From Lacihabitans soyangensis (lineage in GTDB: Bacteria; Bacteroidota; Bacteroidia; Cytophagales; Spirosomataceae): a stretch of 64,000 bases of DNA. Under the pieces are notes generated by a model, which was given only the letters and a program-made list of their open reading frames with translations, had not been told where the DNA came from and did not search any database. The stretch covers positions 62,001 through 126,000 of the forward strand of contig NZ_RJUF01000173.1 of the NCBI RefSeq assembly GCF_024343775.1, in the 5' to 3' direction. Both the position numbers and the translations under genes were made by a program. Of the stretch, positions 35,209 through 44,900 are shown piece by piece; positions within the stretch are counted from its first letter, which is position 1, and every line of letters begins with the position of its first letter.

Positions 35209-36183
35209 TTAGATACTAAGAATATGTACCATTCTCAACAAATCGTCGTGAATCGGCTTTTGTTTTTTGATGGTATCTATAAAAGGGGTAAATAGCAATT
35301 CGTTGTTCACAATTCCCGCCATTACGTTTTTGTGTCCTTTCATCAATCCTTCCACTGCTGCGAGGCCCATCCTTGAGGCCAAAATTCTATCGTAAGCTGT
35401 TGGCGAACCACCTCTTTGAATATGCCCCAATGTTGTTACTCTTATGTCCAACTTATCCCCTACTTGCTCTTTGATTTTTTCAGCAATTTCCGCAGCATGA
35501 CCTTCCTCGTCGCCCTCAGCCACCACTACGATAGACGATGATTTCGAACGGGTCCAACCTTCTTTCAGAGTTGATACCACTTTTTTCAGTGGTGTGTGTG
35601 TTTCTGGCACCATCACTATTTCGGCACCACCACCAATACCTGACTGGATGGCAATGTAACCTGAGTCGCGACCCATTACCTCTATAAAGAAAATTCTGTC
35701 GTGAGAGTCTGCCGTATCTCTGATTTTGTCAATTGCCTCTAGAGAAGTATTTACTGCGGTGTCAAAACCAATGGTGTAATCAGTACCATAAAGATCATTA
35801 TCGATAGTCCCAGGACAACCAACAGTTGGTATTTGATATTCGTTATAGAAAACCTCAGCACCCGTAAAAGTACCATTACCACCAATAGCCACCAAACCTT
35901 CGATACCATTAGCCATTAGATTTTCATAGGCCTTTTTACGACCTTCTGGTGTCATAAACTCCTTACTACGAGCCGACTTCAACACTGTACCACCTCTCTG
36001 AACTATATTACTAACTGACTGGGAGGTCATTTCAAAAATATCTCCCGAAATCATACCATTATATCCTCTTCTAATACCGTAAACCTCAATTCCATGATAG
36101 ATAGCCCCACGCACTACTGCTCTGATGCAGGCGTTCATTCCTGGAGCATCTCCACCCGAAGTAAAAACCGCTATTTTTTTCAT
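35209..36183 (-). CDS. pfkA: ATP-dependent 6-phosphofructokinase
   Basis: A 324-residue enzyme of the bacterial PfkA group. Visible segments: TSGGDAPGMNA (residues 8-18, nucleotide site), GTIDND with the catalytic Asp, GFDTAVN, FIEVMGRDSGYIA and GHIQRGGSPTAYDR. The Gly after GGD (GGDAPG) marks ATP rather than pyrophosphate use. It phosphorylates fructose 6-phosphate in glycolysis. The gene is monocistronic and divergent from topoisomerase IV subunit A across 357 bp. Confidence 0.96.
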   Translation of the reverse strand: MKKIAVFTSGGDAPGMNACIRAVVRGAIYHGIEVYGIRRGYNGMISGDIFEMTSQSVSNIVQRGGTVLKSARSKEFMTPEGRKKAYENLMANGIEGLVAIGGNGTFTGAEVFYNEYQIPTVGCPGTIDNDLYGTDYTIGFDTAVNTSLEAIDKIRDTADSHDRIFFIEVMGRDSGYIAIQSGIGGGAEIVMVPETHTPLKKVVSTLKEGWTRSKSSSIVVVAEGDEEGHAAEIAEKIKEQVGDKLDIRVTTLGHIQRGGSPTAYDRILASRMGLAAVEGLMKGHKNVMAGIVNNELLFTPFIDTIKKQKPIHDDLLRMVHILSI

Positions 36184-36214
36184 CTATTACTATTCTGCTT
36201 ATTTTGATTAAGGG

Positions 36215-36222
36215 CAAAAATA
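36215..36222 (-). promoter_or_regulatory. TAnnTTTG box upstream of pfkA
   Basis: TATTTTTG on the minus strand, 32 bp upstream of the pfkA ATG. No well-placed -33 TTG is seen. Confidence 0.35.
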
Positions 36223-36504
36223 AGGAGATTTATCATAACCTAAAAACTTAATTTTATTTTGCCCTACCCTATTTTGAAGAAAGTTTATTCTGATTATTCT
36301 GATTTTACAAAATATTATTGGAAAAGTTATAAAAAGAAAGGAAGTTTAGATATTTCGTAGTTTGCAAACTTGTAAAAAATCATTAAAACATTTTTCTATT
36401 CATAATCAATCAGCATTTAGTTGTTGGAAAAATTCCAATCCTTCAAAAATTGCTAATATTCACCGAAATTGCCCTTTTATCTTTAAAAAAATCCATATTT
36501 TTCC

Positions 36505-36512
36505 TATATTTG
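36505..36512 (+). promoter_or_regulatory. TAnnTTTG box upstream of parC
   Basis: TATATTTG, 28 bp upstream of the parC ATG, with a plausible start of transcription about five bases further on. No well-placed -33 TTG is seen. Confidence 0.4.
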
Positions 36513-36540
36513 CCTAAAGTGAATATAGTATTTGAAATAG

Positions 36541-39240
36541 ATGAGCGACGAGAGTGCTAACTACGACCCTACCCAGCAAAACGAGGTTATTGATGACATG
36601 TTTGAGAAGTATTTCCTTGAATATGCTTCCTACGTAATTCTTGAAAGAGCCGTACCCGCCGGCGAAGATGGCCTAAAACCTGTTCAGAGAAGGCTTTTAC
36701 ATGCCCTCAAAGAAATGGACGATGGCCGTTTCAACAAAGTAGCCAACGTAATTGGCTCTACCATGCAGTTTCACCCACACGGTGACGCTTCCATAGGTGA
36801 TGCCATCGTCAATATCGGCCAAAAAGAGCTTCTTTTGGATATTCAAGGCAACTGGGGAGATATTCGTACGGGCGACTCCGCTGCTGCACCTCGTTATATA
36901 GAAGTAAGACTTTCGAAGTTCGCCCTGGAGGTACTTTTTAATGAAGACACCACCGAATGGCAGATGTCTTATGACGGCCGTAAACGCGAGCCAGTAACCC
37001 TTCCTGCCAAATTCCCATTGGTACTAGAAATGGGTGTAGAAGGTATTGCGGTTGGTCTTTCTACCAAAATCCTTCCTCATAATTTCATAGAACTTTGCGA
37101 TGCATCCATAAAATACCTCAAAAAAGAACCTTTTGTTCTTTATCCCGACTTTCTGACGGGTGGCCAAGTTGATGTGAGCAACTACAACGATGGTGCAAGA
37201 GGTGGAAAAGTTAAAATGCGTGCGAAAATTGTCGAAGCCGATAAAAAGACTCTCAAAATAACCGAGATTCCTTTTTCTACTACCACCGGTAGCATAATAG
37301 AGTCGATAATTAAAGCCAATGATGCGGGTAAAATAAAAATAAAGAAAGTTGAAGACAACACAGCCCGTGATGTGGAGATTATCATTCACTTGGCTCCAAA
37401 TACTTCTACAGACATCACCATAGATGCTCTTTACGCATTTACCAATTGCGAGATGTCGGTTTCACCCAATGCGGTGGTCATCATTGACCAGAAACCAAGG
37501 TTTTTGGGTGTGAGTGAAATTCTTAAAAGTTCAACTGACCAAACCCTACATTTACTCAAAAGAGAGTTACAAATCAGGAAGTCAGAACTGATGGAGAAAG
37601 TTCTGTACAGTTCCTTGGAGAAGATATTCATAGAAAATCGTATTTACCGTGATATAGAAGAATGTGAGACTTTTGATGCCGTTATAGAGACCATTGACCG
37701 AGGTTTGGAGCCTTTCAAAAAGGAATTCTATCGCGAAATAGTCAAAGAAGACATCCTGAGATTGACCGAGATCCGAATCAAGAGGATTTCGAAATACGAT
37801 GGCTTCAAGGCAGACGAACTCATGAAACGTCTTCAGGAAGAACTCCTTGAAGTGGAAGACAACCTAAACAATATTGTACGCTACACCATCAATTTCCTCC
37901 AAGACCTAATTAAAAAGTACGGAAAAGGAAGAGAAAGAAGAACAGAAATAACACAGTTTGGGGAAGTTCAAGCTGCTGTGGTGGCCGCTAACAATCAGAA
38001 GCTATACGTAGACAGGGTTGGTGGTTTTGTGGGCTATGGCCTTAAAAAAGACGAGTTTATTATGGAATGCTCTGACATTGACGACATTATCGTCTTCCGA
38101 GCAGATGGCAAACTATCCGTTGTTAAAATCCAAGAGAAGGTTTTTGTGGGTAAAGACATACTTTACAGTGCTGTTTTCCGCAAAAACGACGAAAGGAGAA
38201 TTTACAACGTTATTTACCTTGATGGTAAAACTGGACGAACTTTTGCGAAACGTTTTGCCGTGACCGGTATTACCCGCGATAAAGAATATGACATCACCAA
38301 AGGCTCGCAAAGATCAAAAATCCTCTACTTTTCGGCCAACGAAAACGGTGAGGCAGAAACAGTTACCGTAAACCTTACGGCCAGTTCTACCGCCAAAAAG
38401 AAAATATTTGACTTTGACTTTGCCGAATTGTTGATAAAAAACCGTTCAGCCATGGGCAATTTGGTCACCAAATATTCCGTTAGGAAAATTGCGTTTAAAA
38501 CCGCCGGAAAATCAACTTTGGGTGGTGTGGACATTTGGTATACCAGCACGCTGGGCCGACTTAACAAAGACGAACACGGCATGTACCTGGGTAATTTTGG
38601 AGCAACCGACAAAATATTGGTCATATACAAATCTGGAGAGTACGAACTCACCAACTTTGAACTGACCAACCACTATGACCCTAGACAAGTGCATACGATA
38701 GCCAAATATGACGAAAAGCGGGCTATTTCGTGTATTTATTATGACGGTGACCAGAAGAACTACCACATTAAGCGTTTCTTGATAGAGACCTCTACTCTAG
38801 ACAAGAAGTTTATGTTTATAACGGATCATAACCGTTCCGAACTTCTGATGGCTTCGTATGACAAACGACCTAGAATAGAAATTAAATTCAAGAAACAGAG
38901 AAAGTCAGAAGTTGAAAAACTACTTTTCAAAGTGGACGAAATGATAGAAGTGAAAGGCTGGAAAGCTTTGGGCAATAAATTGGTTTATGATAAAATAGTA
39001 GAAATCAAAACCTTGGACCCTGAAGTTGAAGAAGAAGAGGACGAGGAAATGGACGATGCCGCAGTGACCGAAATTGTAAATAGCGATATTGAAGAAAACG
39101 ACGAAGAACTAGAAATAGAGTCAGAAAACGAGGAAGAAACAGCACCTGTAAAAGGAGAATTAAAACTTCCAGATTTGCCATCTGGCGAACCTAACAAAAC
39201 AGATCATGCCAGCGAGGGTGAGCAATTGGGTCTTTTTTAA
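36541..39240 (+). CDS. parC: DNA topoisomerase IV subunit A (ParC)
   Basis: An 899-residue type IIA topoisomerase A subunit. The winged-helix segment holds the catalytic Tyr119 in AAPRYIE, and the quinolone-determining region reads HPHGDASIGDAIV. The coiled-coil dimerisation region and a beta-pinwheel C-terminal domain follow. The canonical GyrA box is not obvious, favouring ParC over GyrA. Residues about 840-885 are a Glu/Asp-rich tail (VEEEEDEEMDD and EENDEELEIESENEEE) ending SEGEQLGLF. It decatenates daughter chromosomes with ParE, whose gene is not in the window. The last 35 bp overlap the next gene. Confidence 0.9.
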   Translation: MSDESANYDPTQQNEVIDDMFEKYFLEYASYVILERAVPAGEDGLKPVQRRLLHALKEMDDGRFNKVANVIGSTMQFHPHGDASIGDAIVNIGQKELLLDIQGNWGDIRTGDSAAAPRYIEVRLSKFALEVLFNEDTTEWQMSYDGRKREPVTLPAKFPLVLEMGVEGIAVGLSTKILPHNFIELCDASIKYLKKEPFVLYPDFLTGGQVDVSNYNDGARGGKVKMRAKIVEADKKTLKITEIPFSTTTGSIIESIIKANDAGKIKIKKVEDNTARDVEIIIHLAPNTSTDITIDALYAFTNCEMSVSPNAVVIIDQKPRFLGVSEILKSSTDQTLHLLKRELQIRKSELMEKVLYSSLEKIFIENRIYRDIEECETFDAVIETIDRGLEPFKKEFYREIVKEDILRLTEIRIKRISKYDGFKADELMKRLQEELLEVEDNLNNIVRYTINFLQDLIKKYGKGRERRTEITQFGEVQAAVVAANNQKLYVDRVGGFVGYGLKKDEFIMECSDIDDIIVFRADGKLSVVKIQEKVFVGKDILYSAVFRKNDERRIYNVIYLDGKTGRTFAKRFAVTGITRDKEYDITKGSQRSKILYFSANENGEAETVTVNLTASSTAKKKIFDFDFAELLIKNRSAMGNLVTKYSVRKIAFKTAGKSTLGGVDIWYTSTLGRLNKDEHGMYLGNFGATDKILVIYKSGEYELTNFELTNHYDPRQVHTIAKYDEKRAISCIYYDGDQKNYHIKRFLIETSTLDKKFMFITDHNRSELLMASYDKRPRIEIKFKKQRKSEVEKLLFKVDEMIEVKGWKALGNKLVYDKIVEIKTLDPEVEEEEDEEMDDAAVTEIVNSDIEENDEELEIESENEEETAPVKGELKLPDLPSGEPNKTDHASEGEQLGLF

Positions 39241-40468
39241 AAAACTAAAACAAGGTTTCTTTACAAAAATCTTGTCTGTGTTTTTGCTTATACTCGTCAA
39301 CCAGGGCCTTTTTGCTCAGGGTGGTTATTATGTGGCTAAGGGCAAAATAGTCGAAAAAGAAACATTCTTGCCACTCAATCAAGCCTATATTTGCATACCA
39401 AGCACAGGTTACGGGACTGCTCCCAATCTTGACGGTGAATTTATTTTTCAATTTCCCAATTTGAGTTTAGATTCTACCGTAATCGTCTCTTTGATAGGAT
39501 ATAAAAGCATCACTTTCAGAGCCTCCGAACTCAAAAACGAGGACAATGTAATATTTCTTGAAAAAATCCCACTTTTCGACGCCAACTATGGTCTTTCTGA
39601 TGTGAGAATCATGCTTGGAGCGGCCATAGATAGTATCCATGCCAACTACAACAACCTCCCCTACTACCAAAATGGATTTTACTTAGAGCAAGTAAACTTG
39701 CCAACTGTAGGAGCCATAAAAGTCAATGAAGCCGTGTTGCGAGTAGAACGTTTTCCGAACTTGAAACCGAAAGTGGAAAAAGTAAAACTTCTGAGAGGTA
39801 GGCGATTAGACTGGAGAGGGCAAACACAAAAAATAGAAGGTTGGGGTTTTCAGAATGGTTCAGACTTGGTTTGTCGGTCCTTTGAAACCACTGTACCTGA
39901 TTTTTTACAAAAAAAACAAATGGATGCCTATGACTTCAGGCTCGACTCATTGATGACTACTTTTGAAGGATTACCACTGTTTATTATTCATTTTTGGCCA
40001 TTAAAAACCAAAACCAAAGGAGCAAAAGAAGGTATTATTTATCTAGAACCAGAAACCAAGGCCATAGTTAGAATTGAATACAAACTCACCGAAAATGGCC
40101 TCAAAGACCTCATAGATACCAAAACCGGTGCAGTAAAAATTGACGGCAAAGCTACAAGTGCCTTCTATCAATATCGTAAATTCCGTAACAAATGGTGTTT
40201 GCAAGAATCAAGGGTAGATTTTGACGTAAACTTTGAGGACAGACTAGATAAAAAATACAAAATAGATACCCACATAATGATGCGTTACGTAGCTTTTGAG
40301 AATCTAGAACTAATTAAATCGGGTATTTTTCCAAACGAAATATTGCAATCAACAAACAACTTCTCGAATTCGCGAACATTAAACGCAGATTTCTGGAATC
40401 CCTACAATCACATCATCAGCTCCAGAGAAGCCCAAACACTTTCCAACAATCTTATCAAAATGAGGTAA
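39206..40468 (+). CDS. Secreted protein with carboxypeptidase-regulatory-like domain
   Basis: A 420-residue protein starting at an ATG inside the last codons of parC (35-bp overlap, different frame), which points to coupled translation. A hydrophobic segment at residues 22-36 ends with GLFAQ, a plausible but long signal peptide; a TTG near 39270 is an alternative start. Residues 45-110 form a carboxypeptidase-regulatory-like beta domain (GKIVEKETFLPLNQAYICIP). The rest is beta-rich with no motif I recognise. Proteins with this layout are common in the Bacteroidota envelope; the function is unknown. Confidence 0.7.
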   Translation: MPARVSNWVFFKKLKQGFFTKILSVFLLILVNQGLFAQGGYYVAKGKIVEKETFLPLNQAYICIPSTGYGTAPNLDGEFIFQFPNLSLDSTVIVSLIGYKSITFRASELKNEDNVIFLEKIPLFDANYGLSDVRIMLGAAIDSIHANYNNLPYYQNGFYLEQVNLPTVGAIKVNEAVLRVERFPNLKPKVEKVKLLRGRRLDWRGQTQKIEGWGFQNGSDLVCRSFETTVPDFLQKKQMDAYDFRLDSLMTTFEGLPLFIIHFWPLKTKTKGAKEGIIYLEPETKAIVRIEYKLTENGLKDLIDTKTGAVKIDGKATSAFYQYRKFRNKWCLQESRVDFDVNFEDRLDKKYKIDTHIMMRYVAFENLELIKSGIFPNEILQSTNNFSNSRTLNADFWNPYNHIISSREAQTLSNNLIKMR

Positions 40469-40551
40469 AACAGCGTCCTAATGACCCTTGTTTCTACGGA
40501 CACCGTGATTTTAAAATCTGAATATTTAAAAAAAAATCGTTTAAAAATCGC

Positions 40552-40559
40552 TAATTTTG
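40552..40559 (+). promoter_or_regulatory. TAnnTTTG box upstream of nagA
   Basis: TAATTTTG lies 45 bp upstream of the nagA ATG in an AT-rich spacer. Confidence 0.35.
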
Positions 40560-40604
40560 GTTTTAGCAAAACGTCTTATTTAGAATATTCAACCCAAAGA
40601 AATA

Positions 40605-41702
40605 ATGACTAAGATTTCTTGTAAAAATCTTTACACAGGTACTGAAAAACTTGAAAACCATAGCCTTGAAATAGTAGATGGTAAAATAATAAAAATAGAA
40701 TCTTCGAAGAATATTGAGAAATATGACTTTGAAAATCTTGCTCCTACTTTGATAGACTTGCACATAAATGGTGGCGAAGAATATCATTTTACGCATCAAC
40801 CCAATGCACAAACGCTGAAAGATATTGAGTTTTCGGCCAAAAAAAATGGCGTAGGATACGTCCTGCCCACGCTCATCACTTCCTCAGTTGAAAATATCTT
40901 TGAAGGATTATCGGCTGTCAAAAACTATTGCACTGAAAATCCCGATTCTGGAGTCCTAGGTATGCATTTGGAAGGTCCTTTTATTTCTGTAAAAAAACGA
41001 GGAGCACATCTCGAAAAATACATTCAAATTCCGACCGACGATATTCTTCGAGAAATCATTGATTTTGGGGGTAAATACCTTAAAATGATAACTGTAGCTC
41101 CCGAAAATTTCACAAATAATCAACTGAGTTTCTTAATAGAGTCTGGTGTTAAAGTTTCTGTTGGCCATTCAAATGCGACCTTTGAACGAGCTCAAGAAGC
41201 ATTTGGCTTAGGAATAAATCTGGTCACACACCTTTTCAACGCCATGTCGCCATTTAATCACCGTGAACCGGGGTTGGCGGGGGCAGCACTTTCGAATGAA
41301 TCCGTTTTCACTCCATTAATCCTTGATGATGTACATGTAGCTATAGCAGCAGCGAGGCTTGCTCATAAGCTCAAAAACGGCAAATTGTTCCTTATATCAG
41401 ATGCTTTGTTTCAGAACCATAAAAAGCAGAATTTCAAATGGGATGAATTTGATGCGTTTTTAAAAGACGGAAACTACATGAATTCGGATGGAAATTTGGC
41501 TGGTGCTACCATCTCAATGGCCGATGCGGTAAAAAATGCTACTAATTGGCTTCATGTAGATACCTCCGAGGCAATTAGAATGGCCACCAAAACACCTGCT
41601 GAAGTAATAAAAGAAGAAATTGGAGAATTAATAATTGGAAGTCGGGCTAAATTCTGCACTTTTTCGAATGAACTTGAAGATTTAAAATATCTCGAATACT
41701 AA
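40605..41702 (+). CDS. nagA: N-acetylglucosamine-6-phosphate deacetylase
   Basis: A 365-residue amidohydrolase. Visible NagA segments: DLHINGG near residue 51 (instead of the usual DxHxHG), GMHLEGPFIS with the metal-binding Glu, VGHSNATFE, THLFNAMSPFNHREPGLAG (in part) and ISDAL with the catalytic Asp. It removes the acetyl group of GlcNAc-6-phosphate, feeding amino sugars from chitin or peptidoglycan into glycolysis and wall synthesis. nagB and a GlcNAc transporter are not in the window. It stands alone between the parC unit and the giant surface protein gene. Confidence 0.92.
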   Translation: MTKISCKNLYTGTEKLENHSLEIVDGKIIKIESSKNIEKYDFENLAPTLIDLHINGGEEYHFTHQPNAQTLKDIEFSAKKNGVGYVLPTLITSSVENIFEGLSAVKNYCTENPDSGVLGMHLEGPFISVKKRGAHLEKYIQIPTDDILREIIDFGGKYLKMITVAPENFTNNQLSFLIESGVKVSVGHSNATFERAQEAFGLGINLVTHLFNAMSPFNHREPGLAGAALSNESVFTPLILDDVHVAIAAARLAHKLKNGKLFLISDALFQNHKKQNFKWDEFDAFLKDGNYMNSDGNLAGATISMADAVKNATNWLHVDTSEAIRMATKTPAEVIKEEIGELIIGSRAKFCTFSNELEDLKYLEY

Positions 41703-41944
41703 TTTTCATTTATTTCTGAAATTTCAATACTATTCTTATTTATTAAATATTCTATACTTACTGAATATACAGTAAATATATTTATATTTGAAATATCAAA
41801 AATGGAACAGTTCTTGAATCCAATCTCCTAATGACCAATAATTTGTAGCAAAACCACAGAATAAAATTCTCAATTTGGTATTAGAAGGTTTTGTTAGTCT
41901 GAATAGTTTTGTGCTTTCGCATTTATAAAATAACCACCCAAAGA

Positions 41945-41952
41945 TAAATTTG
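41945..41952 (+). promoter_or_regulatory. TAnnTTTG box upstream of the giant surface protein gene
   Basis: TAAATTTG lies 27 bp before the ATG at 41980. The 277-bp gap (41703-41979) also holds an inverted repeat, TTACTG/CAGTAA with a six-base spacer at 41758-41775, and a second TATATTTG at 41783-41790. Confidence 0.4.
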
Positions 41953-41979
41953 GTGGCCTGTAAATTTCAACATATATTG

Positions 41980-44900
41980 ATGAAAGCCAAGATATTAGTC
42001 TTCATTTTTACCATTTTTAGCTATTGGGCCAAGGGGCAAATAGTGGTAAATGAGCTAATGTCTTCCAACTCAAACACCATTAAAGACAATACGGGAGCAT
42101 TTTCTGATTGGATTGAGATTTTTAATGCAGGAAATACAACCGTAGATTTGCACAATCATTTCCTAAGCGATAACCCCGAAAAACTAGACAAATTTCAGCT
42201 AAAAAGTGAAACTGGAGACCTGAAAATAGCACCAAAAGGTTTTCTAATAATTTGGTGCAGTGGCTTCCCAAACCGTGGTGCCAATCATGTATCCTTTTCA
42301 TTATCAGCAAATAATGAAACAATTATCCTCTCCGGTCCAGACCAAAAAATAATAACTCAGCTAGATTTTAAGGAACAAAGAAAAGACGTTTCTTATGGCA
42401 GAACAACTGATGGCGGCACAGATCTCAAATATTTCAAAGAAGCTAGTCCCAATAAAAGTAATCGGAATCAAGAAACATATCTGGGCGTATTACAACCGCC
42501 AACATTTAGCAAGAAAGGTGGATTTTACGATGGAGCATTTTCCTTACAAATCAGCCACCCTGACCCAAACGTCAAACTGATTTACACCGAAGACGGTTCA
42601 ATTCTAGATGCAGGTAATTTACTCGGCAAAAACTATTTCTACAAAAATCAATATGCCGAGATGCCGGGTCAAAGTAATGGTCCATTACTCACAGGCACCA
42701 TAAAAAGCACTGTCTATCAAGCACCTATAAACGTAAAATCCAAAAAAGACGCGGCTAACTATACCAGTCTAAAATCATCCACTTGGCACTACATTCCCTT
42801 CTATGTACCACAATATTTGATACCTAAGGCCACGGTCATTAGGGCTGTTGCCACAAAAGCAGGGTACCTCAGCAGTGAAATCGTTACTGAAACTTATTTT
42901 TTGGACAAAAACTATAACAAAAACCCTGATTTTGATCTTATTTCCTTGAACATACAAGAAGATCATTTATTTTCTTTCGAAAACGGTATTTACAATGCAG
43001 GCAAACTTTTTGAGGAATATCGTTTAAAAAATCCAAAAGCCACTTCAGAATTTTGCACACCTGGAAATTTCACAAATGAGGGCGACCTTTTTGAAAAACC
43101 GGTCAATTTTGAGCTCTTCAGAGCTGATAGCCAAGCAGTAAACCAAAATATCACTTTCAAAATCCATGGAGCTTGTTCTCGATCTATACCTTATAAAAGT
43201 ATAAGATTGTATGGCAAAAATGACTTTAATAAATTTCCTTTTTTCAAAGAAAATCCAGACCTGCTTCAAGACAATTTTATATTGAGAAACTCCGGAGACG
43301 ATTACACAGGAACACTATTTCGGGATGTTTTCTCACATAAACTGATGGGCCATTTTAATTTTGGAAGTCAGAAAACACAGCCTGCAGTGGTGTATCTTAA
43401 TGGCGAATATTGGGGAATTCAGGACATCAGAGAACGTTTAGACAAGTATTATTTGAACAGAAGATATGGCGTAAATCTCGAAAACATAGATCTGAGAAAG
43501 ATAATTTGGAATGGTCCAGACGAAACAGAATACGGTGACGATATTCATTATAACGAAATGATTAACTTCTTGAATAATAACAATTTAAGCATCAATCAAA
43601 ATTATGAAAAAGCCATCACTTACCTCGACCCCGAAAGCCTAATTGACTACCAAATAGCTGAAATATTCATAGGGAATGTAGACTGGCCGCAAAATAATGT
43701 ACGTTTTTGGAGAAATAGGACACCCAATTTTGCTCCTTTTGCTCCAGCCGGTCTGGATGGTAGGTGGCGGTATCTTTTCTATGATGCAGACAAAAGCCTC
43801 GGAATGATTGTAAACGCTCAGCACGACGCACTTGAAATAGCCTTACAAAAAGAAGAGAACAGTATTTTCAAGGCCTTTATAAAGAATGAAAACTTCAGAA
43901 ATAAATTCATCCTGAGGTTTTTAGATCAGCTGAACACTACTTTTGAAAAGACCAACTCACTGAAGATTTTCAATGAATTAATGGCGAGCTATAGCCCTGA
44001 GGTAGAAAATCACATTAAACGCTGGAAGACTATCGGAAGTTTTGCTCAATGGCAAAACAACTGCAAAGTGGTAGAAAAATATCTCAATGAACGCCCTGAG
44101 AGCTCTATTAGGTTTCTAAAAAATAGCTTTGGGCAATACCAAGAGAAAACGCTTACAGTAAGTTCTATCGACCAAGACATGGGTTATGTGCGAGTAAATT
44201 CTATCAATATTAATGCAGACCAACCTGGAGTAACGCTAAAAAATGACGGCACTTGGCAAGGAAAATATTTCAAAGAGTTGCCGTTCAATATTGTTGCCAA
44301 GCCGCTTCCTGGACACCGCTTTTTATATTGGGAACATAATAATGTGAAAATAACCGATAGTGTTTTGGTAATATTCCTAAACCAAGACGACAGCTACAAG
44401 GCTTATTTTCAGCAAATTGCAAAAGCCGACGAAACCACTATTCCCCCAACTTCATTAGCCGACTGCGGTTATTTTCTTAACGAGTGGAGTTCTTTTTCTG
44501 CTAAAGGTAGTTGTCCTCCAAACGCCAAATTTGTATTTTTAAATCAAAGAGACCCCACTATCAGTTCTAAGATTGCAGGATTTACCTCTGGAGAATTCAA
44601 CCACGACAACAGGTCAAGGATTGTAGGCTTAGAAAAAGAAGGTGTTTCATTTATTAACACCGGTGGCCCAGCAGAGCACGATGGATATCCTTACGGACAG
44701 CTCGGCGGAATTATTGTCGCTGCCAATACACTGGGAATAGACTCCGCATGGGTTTCTTGGAATGCAAAAACAGTCACTCCCGGAGGTCGGAAGTACGGGT
44801 TGAAACTGATGTACAGAGTTGGTGCCAACGAAGATTTTAAAGAATTAGACGCAAAAACCGATTATGTGGGTAGTAAAACTGCTAAACACAGCACCAAATT

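Larger units (their letters stand above)
36184..36540. other. 357-bp divergent promoter region between pfkA and parC
   Basis: No gene is visible. It carries one TAnnTTTG box for each direction: TATTTTTG on the minus strand at 36215-36222 (32 bp before pfkA) and TATATTTG on the plus strand at 36505-36512 (28 bp before parC). The middle is AT-rich with no strong hairpin. Confidence 0.5.
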
